DNA from: CBDHCC01 sp965261015
Lineage (GTDB): Bacteria; Pseudomonadota; Alphaproteobacteria; Sphingomonadales; Sphingomonadaceae
NCBI GenBank assembly: GCA_965261015.1
Contig: CBDHCC010000001.1
Coordinates: forward strand, 1,302,001-1,366,000
Direction: 5' to 3'
DNA: 64,000 nucleotides
A model generated the notes under the pieces. It saw nothing but the letters and a program-made list of their open reading frames with translations, did not search any database and was not told the origin of the DNA. Positions 59,449-64,000 of the stretch are shown here, in pieces. The position numbers and the translations under genes are program-made. How positions within the stretch are numbered: position 1 is the first letter of the stretch; each line of letters opens with the position of its first letter.

Positions 59449-61665
59449 ATGAGCGCCCCCGACCTGCCCTCCCGGCAGCAGATCCTCGACTTCATCGCCG
59501 CCTCCGAACAGCCCGCCGGCAAGCGGGAGATCGCGCGGGCCTTTGGCCTGTCCGGTGCCGCCAAGATCCAGCTGAAGGCGCTCTTGAAGGACATGGCGGA
59601 CGAGGGGCTGATCGACGGGTCGCCCGGCCGCGCGTTCCACGCGATGGGCGGCGTGCCCAAGGTGACCGTGCTGCGGGTGGTCGAAGTCGATGGCGACCAG
59701 CCGATCGCCGTGCCCGACCGGTGGGAGGCCGACGGCCCGCCGCCCAAGCTGCGCGTGGTGGAAAAGAAGGGCAAGCGCGGTGCCTTGGGCCTGGGCGACC
59801 GGGTGCTGGCGCGCACGGAGGAGCGGGGGCGCGGCTGGACCGCGCACGTTATGAAAAAGATCGCGCCCGCCGCCGAGCAGGTGATGGGCGTGCTCGCCCA
59901 GGAGGGCGACCGCTGGGTGCTGCGGCCGGTCGAGAAGTCGGCGCGGCGCGACTGGATGGTCTCCGACGCCGGGGGCGCGGAGGCGGGCGAGCTGGTGCTG
60001 GCCGAACCCGCCGGACGCTCCGTCAAGGTGGTGGAGCGGCTGGGCGATCCCTTCGCGCCGCGCTCCTTTTCCCTGGTCGCGATCCACAAGCACGAGATCC
60101 CGCACATCTTTCCCGACGCCGTGCTGGAGGAGGCGGAGCGGTCGGCCGAGCGCGACCTAGGCGGTTCCGGGGGCGACCCGCGCGAGGACCTGACCCACCT
60201 GCCGATCGTCGCCATCGACCCCGCCGACGCGCGGGACCACGACGACGCGATCTGGGCGGAGCCGGACGACGATCCGGCCAATGCCGGCGGGTTCCGGGCC
60301 GTGGTCGCGATCGCCGACGTCTCCTTCTATGTCCGTCCGGGCAGCGACCTGGACCGCGAGGCGGCCAAGCGCGGCAACAGCGTCTATTTTCCCGACCGGG
60401 TGGTGCCGATGCTGCCCGAGGTGCTGTCGGCCGGCGTCTGCTCTCTGTCGGAGGGCGAGGACCGCGCCGCGCTCGCCTGCCACCTGACGCTGGCGAAGGA
60501 TGGCCGGGTGCTGGGCCACCGTTTCAGCCGCGCCCGCGTGCGGATCGCGGCGACGATCGCGTACGAGGACGCGCAGGCGGCGATCGACGGGACCGCCGAC
60601 CACGCTCTCGTTCAGCCGCTGCGCCAGCTCTGGGCCGCCTGGGGTGCGCTCAAGAAGGCGCGCGACACCCGCGAGCCGCTGGACCTGGACCTGCCCGAAC
60701 GCCGCGTGGTGCTGGACGAGGCGGGCGTCATCACCTCCGTCGCGGCGCGCGAGCGGCTGGACGCGCACCGGCTGGTCGAGGACTATATGATCGCGGCCAA
60801 CGTCGCCGCCGCCAAGGCGCTGGAGGCGCGCGCCGCTCCAGTGATGTACCGAGTCCACGAACCGCCCACGCGCGAAAAGCTGGTGGCGCTCAAGGAGTAT
60901 CTCGACAGCTTCGACGTGCCCTTCACGCTGGGCCAGGTGATCCGGCCCGCGACCTTCAACCGGGTGCTGGAGCGGGTGGGCGACGACCCGACGGTGAAGG
61001 AACTGACCACGACACAGGTGCTCCGCACCCAGACGGCCGCCTATTACGCGCCGAAGAACGCGGGCCATTTCGGGCTGGCGCTGGGCAGCTATGGCCACTT
61101 CACCTCGCCAATCCGCCGCTATGCCGACCTGCTCGTCCACCGCTCGCTGGTCAGCGCCTACAGCCTGGGGCCGGGTGGGCTGGGGCCGGGCGAAGGCGAT
61201 CGGTTCGAGCGGCTGGGGGAGCGGATCAGCGCCGCCGAACGCCGCGCGATGGAGGCGGAGCGCGACACGGTGGACCGCTATGTCGCGGCCTACCTGTCCG
61301 ACCGCGTCGGGCAGGTGATGGAGGTCCGGATCACCGGCGTCACCAATTTCGGCCTGTTCGCGACCATCGAAGGGCTGGGCGGCGACGGCCTGCTGCCGAT
61401 CCGCGATCTGGGGGCTGAGTTCTTCCGCCACGACGCCGCGCTCCATCGGCTGGAGGGGCAGGACACGGGCACCACCTACGCGCTGGGCGACCGGCTGGAG
61501 CTGCGGCTGGCGGAGGCCAATCCGGTGTCGGGCGGCCTGCGCTTCGCGCTTCCCGACGCGGCGGAGGGCGGGGGCGAGCGGCGGGACCGACCCGACAAGC
61601 ACAAGCGGGGCAAGCGCGGCCGGCCGGCGAACATCCGCCACCAGGGGCGGCGCTCCAAGCGGTGA
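59449..61665 (+). CDS. rnr: Ribonuclease R
   Basis: RNase R is a processive 3'-5' exoribonuclease that degrades structured RNA. The 738-residue product has an N-terminal helix-turn-helix (REIARAFGLSGAAKIQLKAL), cold-shock domains, the RNB catalytic block IVAIDPADARDHDDAIWAEP with metal-binding Asp residues, and RGNSVYFPDRVVPMLPEVLS. A C-terminal S1 domain (GQVMEVRITGVTNFGLFATI) and a basic tail (KHKRGKRGRPANIRHQGRRS) end the protein. The next gene overlaps its stop (GTGA). Confidence 0.97.
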   Translation: MSAPDLPSRQQILDFIAASEQPAGKREIARAFGLSGAAKIQLKALLKDMADEGLIDGSPGRAFHAMGGVPKVTVLRVVEVDGDQPIAVPDRWEADGPPPKLRVVEKKGKRGALGLGDRVLARTEERGRGWTAHVMKKIAPAAEQVMGVLAQEGDRWVLRPVEKSARRDWMVSDAGGAEAGELVLAEPAGRSVKVVERLGDPFAPRSFSLVAIHKHEIPHIFPDAVLEEAERSAERDLGGSGGDPREDLTHLPIVAIDPADARDHDDAIWAEPDDDPANAGGFRAVVAIADVSFYVRPGSDLDREAAKRGNSVYFPDRVVPMLPEVLSAGVCSLSEGEDRAALACHLTLAKDGRVLGHRFSRARVRIAATIAYEDAQAAIDGTADHALVQPLRQLWAAWGALKKARDTREPLDLDLPERRVVLDEAGVITSVAARERLDAHRLVEDYMIAANVAAAKALEARAAPVMYRVHEPPTREKLVALKEYLDSFDVPFTLGQVIRPATFNRVLERVGDDPTVKELTTTQVLRTQTAAYYAPKNAGHFGLALGSYGHFTSPIRRYADLLVHRSLVSAYSLGPGGLGPGEGDRFERLGERISAAERRAMEAERDTVDRYVAAYLSDRVGQVMEVRITGVTNFGLFATIEGLGGDGLLPIRDLGAEFFRHDAALHRLEGQDTGTTYALGDRLELRLAEANPVSGGLRFALPDAAEGGGERRDRPDKHKRGKRGRPANIRHQGRRSKR

Positions 61666-62153
61666 GCGGCGCGGGCGCGTGGCGTGGCGGGCCGCTGGAG
61701 CTGCGATCGCTGACGACCGGCGTGCTCGTCTATCGGATCGACGGCGGCGCGCTGGGACCGGCCGCGTTCGAGCGCATCGTGGAGGGCCTGGGCGGCCGCT
61801 TCGTCGTGACCCGGCGCGCGCCGGGCAGCGCGCTGTTCGAGCGCGGCGAGGGGTTCGAACGGCCGCGCACCGACCCCTTCCGATCGGTCGGCCGCGGCGC
61901 GGTGGAGCTGGTGGACCGAGCGCCGGGCGACGGGGCGGCCGCGACCCCTCTGCATCGCCCGCTGCGCGTCACCCTGTCGATGCGCTCGCACTTCGCGTTC
62001 TACGCCTTTGGCCTGGCGGCGGTGTGGCTGATCGGCTTTGGCCGCACCAACCCGCTCTGGTGGGCGATCGCCTGGGCGGCCGCCGCCGCGCTGTCGACCG
62101 AACTGGTCCGCCGCCGCGTGGGCCGCCGCCTGCGCGCTTGGGCCGAGGGGTAG
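61662..62153 (+). CDS. Small membrane protein coupled to rnr, function unknown
   Basis: A 163-residue protein from GTG 61662 in a GTGA overlap with rnr. The first 100 residues are soluble (LVYRIDGGALGPAAFERIVE, RFVVTRRAPGSALFERG). Two spans follow at about 110-125 and 128-147, then a basic tail RRRVGRRLRAW. No family recognised. Translational coupling to RNase R is clear. Confidence 0.7.
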   Translation: MSGAGAWRGGPLELRSLTTGVLVYRIDGGALGPAAFERIVEGLGGRFVVTRRAPGSALFERGEGFERPRTDPFRSVGRGAVELVDRAPGDGAAATPLHRPLRVTLSMRSHFAFYAFGLAAVWLIGFGRTNPLWWAIAWAAAAALSTELVRRRVGRRLRAWAEG

Positions 62154-62231
62154 GGGGTGCCGGTGGGGGGGGGCGCCCCAAAACCCAGTCAGGCTGAGCG
62201 AGTCGGACGCAGAACTCCCCGCTCCCGATCC

Positions 62232-62251
62232 GCTCGGTCTGAGCCTGTCGA
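62232..62251. repeat. REP half site
   Basis: GCTCGGTCTGAGCCTGTCGA, one mismatch from the 16969 arm. It precedes the pair at 62279-62374 in the same orientation as its left arm. Confidence 0.65.
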
Positions 62252-62278
62252 GAGCGGTTCTGCCCCAGGCCCCAATCC

Positions 62279-62374
62279 GCTCGAGCTCAGTCTGTCGAAA
62301 GCGGCTGGGTGGGGCCTGCCGGCGGTCGACATGGCTGAGCCATTGATACGTCCTTCGACAGGCTCAGGACGAGC
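62279..62374. repeat. Palindromic repeat pair (REPIN-like), copy 3
   Basis: Left arm GCTCGAGCTCAGTCTGTCGA (62279-62298, diverged) and right arm TCGACAGGCTCAGGACGAGC (62355-62374), 96 bp overall. The interior has CTGCCGGCGGTCG and GCTGAGCCATTGATACGTCC as in the other copies. No tail block follows this copy. Confidence 0.75.
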
Positions 62375-62938
62375 GGGGGTGGGAGAGGCCGCCATACCTA
62401 CGCCACGCCCCTCCCCACGCCCCGCCACCCTCACGTCGCCCACGCGAAGCGCCGGCTCGCGCTGGGGCGCGGCCGGGGCTGGGGGAACGCGGCAATGGGG
62501 TGGGCGAATGGCGGATCGGCCGGTGCGTCGGACCCCGGACGCTCGGGTTGGAAGGGGGCACCCCGGTCCTGTCACGAGGGGGCGCCGGACTTCGGACGGT
62601 GAGGCGGTCGTCTCCCGGACCGGCTGGCGGGGCGTCTCGCGGACGGCGGGTCTATAGGGTCGGACCCGGTTGATCCCAGACGCGGTCCCGTCCGGACGAG
62701 GCGGCTATCCCCCAAAGGAGAGGTCCGCTCGGCGGGAGTGGGACGATGATGCAACGCGTTGGCTGACTGACCCCGAACGCTTCGCACCGGCCGATCGCCG
62801 TTCGTGTGCTCGGCAGGGATGCTACCCCCCGCCCAACGGCGGTCGCCACCGCGACAGGTCCGGACGTCTTCGGCCCCGCCGCATCGGCAACGATCGGGCA
62901 GCTATCCTAACCGGTTCGTTTTGTCAAGGGGGTGGCCG

Positions 62939-63493
62939 TCACAATTTCGGCAGCGTCACGCCGCGCTGTCCCATATATTTGCCCGCGCGATCCGCGTAGC
63001 TCACCTCGCACGGCTCGTTGCCCGCCAGGAACAGGAACTGGCACGCGCCCTCGTTGGCATAGACCCGGGCGGGCAGGGGCGTGGTGTTGGAGAACTCCAG
63101 CGTGACGTGCCCCTCCCAGCCCGGTTCCAGCGGCGTGACGTTCACGATGATGCCGCAGCGCGCATAGGTGGACTTGCCCAGGCAGATCACCAGCACGTCG
63201 CGCGGCACCCGGAAATACTCGACCGTCCGGGCGAGCGCGAAGCTGTTGGGCGGGATGATGCAGCAGTCGGTCTTGCGATCGACGAAGCTGTTGGCGGCGA
63301 AGTCCTTCGGGTCCACCACGGCGGAATCCACGTTGGTGAAAATCTTGAACTCGTCCGCCACCCGCGCGTCATAGCCGTAGGAGGACAGGCCGTAGGAGAT
63401 GCAGCCGTCGCGCCGCTGGCCCTCCACGAAGGGCTCGATCATGCCGTCGCGCGTGGCGCGGTCGCGGATCCAGCGGTCGGACATCACGGTCAC
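62939..63493 (-). CDS. dcd: dCTP deaminase
   Basis: Dcd deaminates dCTP to dUTP for thymidylate synthesis. The 184-residue product has SDRWIRDRATRDGMIEPFVE, ISYGLSSYGYDARVADEF, FVLAR-like FALARTVEYFRVPRDVLVIC, GKSTYARCGIIVNVTPLEPG and VTLEFSNTTPLP with the catalytic Glu. The start may be GTG 63493 (GGGAG seven bases upstream) or the ATG at 63484. It lies four bases behind the GH25-like gene. Confidence 0.96.
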   Translation of the reverse strand: MTVMSDRWIRDRATRDGMIEPFVEGQRRDGCISYGLSSYGYDARVADEFKIFTNVDSAVVDPKDFAANSFVDRKTDCCIIPPNSFALARTVEYFRVPRDVLVICLGKSTYARCGIIVNVTPLEPGWEGHVTLEFSNTTPLPARVYANEGACQFLFLAGNEPCEVSYADRAGKYMGQRGVTLPKL

Positions 63494-63497
63494 GGCG

Positions 63498-64000
63498 TCA
63501 CTCCCCCCTTTCGTCCGGCCGTGCGACCGACCAGGCGAGCGGGCGGTCGACGCCCGGCACGCGGCGGTCCGGATTGGCCAGCCACAGCTCCCAGGTCCGC
63601 GCGCCCGAGGGCTGGCGAAAGGCGCGTTCCAGCCACAGCGGCCGGTCCAGCCGGTCGGCCAGCGGATAGCGCCGCTGGATGTCGGGCGCCAGTTGCAGGA
63701 TCGCCGGATCGTCGCGCCCCGCCTCCGCGACCGCCAGGAACGCCGCGACCTCGGCCACCAGCCGGTCCGTCGGTGGCCAGCCGGGACAGCCCGCGCCGTC
63801 CAGCGCCACCGCCAGCGGCAGGTCGGTGCCTTCGCGCGGCAGGTGGGCCAGTAGGTTCGTCGCCTGCTCCCGGCCCGGCACGCACAATGAGAAGCGGTGG
63901 ACCGCGCCGACCGACAGCCCGGCCGCGCGCGCCTGCCGCGCCACGCGCAGGAAGTTGCGGCGCGACCCCCGCGCGCCGTCCGTGGCGTCCAGATAGACGA
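63498..64000 (-). CDS. GH25-type (lysozyme-like) hydrolase, partial (5' end off the right edge)
   Basis: About 166 C-terminal residues are visible in an open frame that runs to the window edge. VYLDATDGARGSRRNFLRVA and ARAAGLSVGAVHRFSLCVPG follow the glycoside hydrolase family 25 order (usually VYLKATEG and AYHFF). LPLAVALDGAGCPGW sits where GH25 has a DLE-type catalytic pair, here ALDG, so catalytic status is unclear. dcd follows at four bases. Family assignment is moderate because the start is missing. Confidence 0.65.
   Translation of the reverse strand, partial: VYLDATDGARGSRRNFLRVARQARAAGLSVGAVHRFSLCVPGREQATNLLAHLPREGTDLPLAVALDGAGCPGWPPTDRLVAEVAAFLAVAEAGRDDPAILQLAPDIQRRYPLADRLDRPLWLERAFRQPSGARTWELWLANPDRRVPGVDRPLAWSVARPDERGE

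Larger units (their letters stand above)
62154..62938. other. Long gene-free stretch with repeats and unexplained sequence
   Basis: About 785 bp between the rnr operon and convergent dcd. The first 225 bp hold REP sites (62232-62251 and pair 62279-62374). From about 62400 to 62938 I see no convincing coding region on either strand. On the minus strand TTGACA lies at 62927-62922, a good -35 box reading away from dcd, but no clear -10 follows at 17 bases. An uncharacterised RNA on the minus strand is possible. Confidence 0.5.

Noticed and set aside
62670..62999. A 109-codon plus-strand frame in the gap before dcd
   Set aside because: It overlaps the dcd 3' end antisense, has an arginine/proline-rich random-looking product, and no ribosome site.

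Overview
The window reads as a chromosomal segment of a high-GC alphaproteobacterium, most likely a sphingomonad (order Sphingomonadales). Support comes from the very high G+C content, the split glycine decarboxylase (gcvPA/gcvPB) behind a tandem glycine riboswitch, the pyrB plus degenerate dihydroorotase pair, adjacent TraB/GumN genes, a cpa/tad pilus cluster, and many copies of the palindromic TCGACAGGCTCAGGACGAGC-type repeat. The gene content is nearly all core metabolism and informational genes packed in short operons with ATGA/GTGA stop-start overlaps. I saw no rRNA, tRNA, CRISPR array, prophage or insertion sequence.

Layout. 1-8 kb: mreB-mreC (cut by the left edge), mutL, a small lipoprotein gene, a divergent ilvC with miaA, serB, and a Sel1/SPOR protein. 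8.1-10.8 kb: an orphan ParA ATPase, a ribbon-helix-helix-like partner and a TPR/SPOR protein. 10.8-16.9 kb: DUF3089 hydrolase, ruvX, pyrB and pseudo-dihydroorotase on the minus strand, then hslO, a small exported protein and queC. 16.9-20.7 kb: a repeat island, a Met/Asn-rich lipoprotein, lipB, a membrane protein, a GNAT acetyltransferase and hemF. 20.9-23.7 kb: petABC (cytochrome bc1). 23.8-30.6 kb: a repeat lipoprotein, MaoC-like and NPP-like genes, ychF, an MpaB-like gene, pth and rplY. 30.7-38.9 kb: a small membrane protein, two TraB/GumN genes, glyQS and ppdK.

39-46 kb: the minus-strand pilus operon cpaA-B-C-D-E-tadB-tadC, which lacks the usual cpaF/tadA ATPase and any visible pilin gene. 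46-51.6 kb: hydrolase, FAD oxidoreductase, ispH-thrB-rnhA, a lipoprotein and a GIY-YIG gene flanked by palindromes. 51.7-58 kb: glycine riboswitch, gcvT-gcvH-gcvPA-gcvPB and three small genes. 58-64 kb: repeat island, FkbM methyltransferase, rnr, a repeat-bearing gap, dcd, and a GH25-type hydrolase cut by the right edge.

Most striking: palindromic repeats, including a roughly 119-bp element carried in frame inside glyS; a low-GC mosaic patch in the same gene; dispersed repeat islands with a conserved tail; two lipoproteins with near-perfect internal tandem duplications; and the ParA/RHH/SPOR neighbourhood as a possible uncharacterised positioning system.
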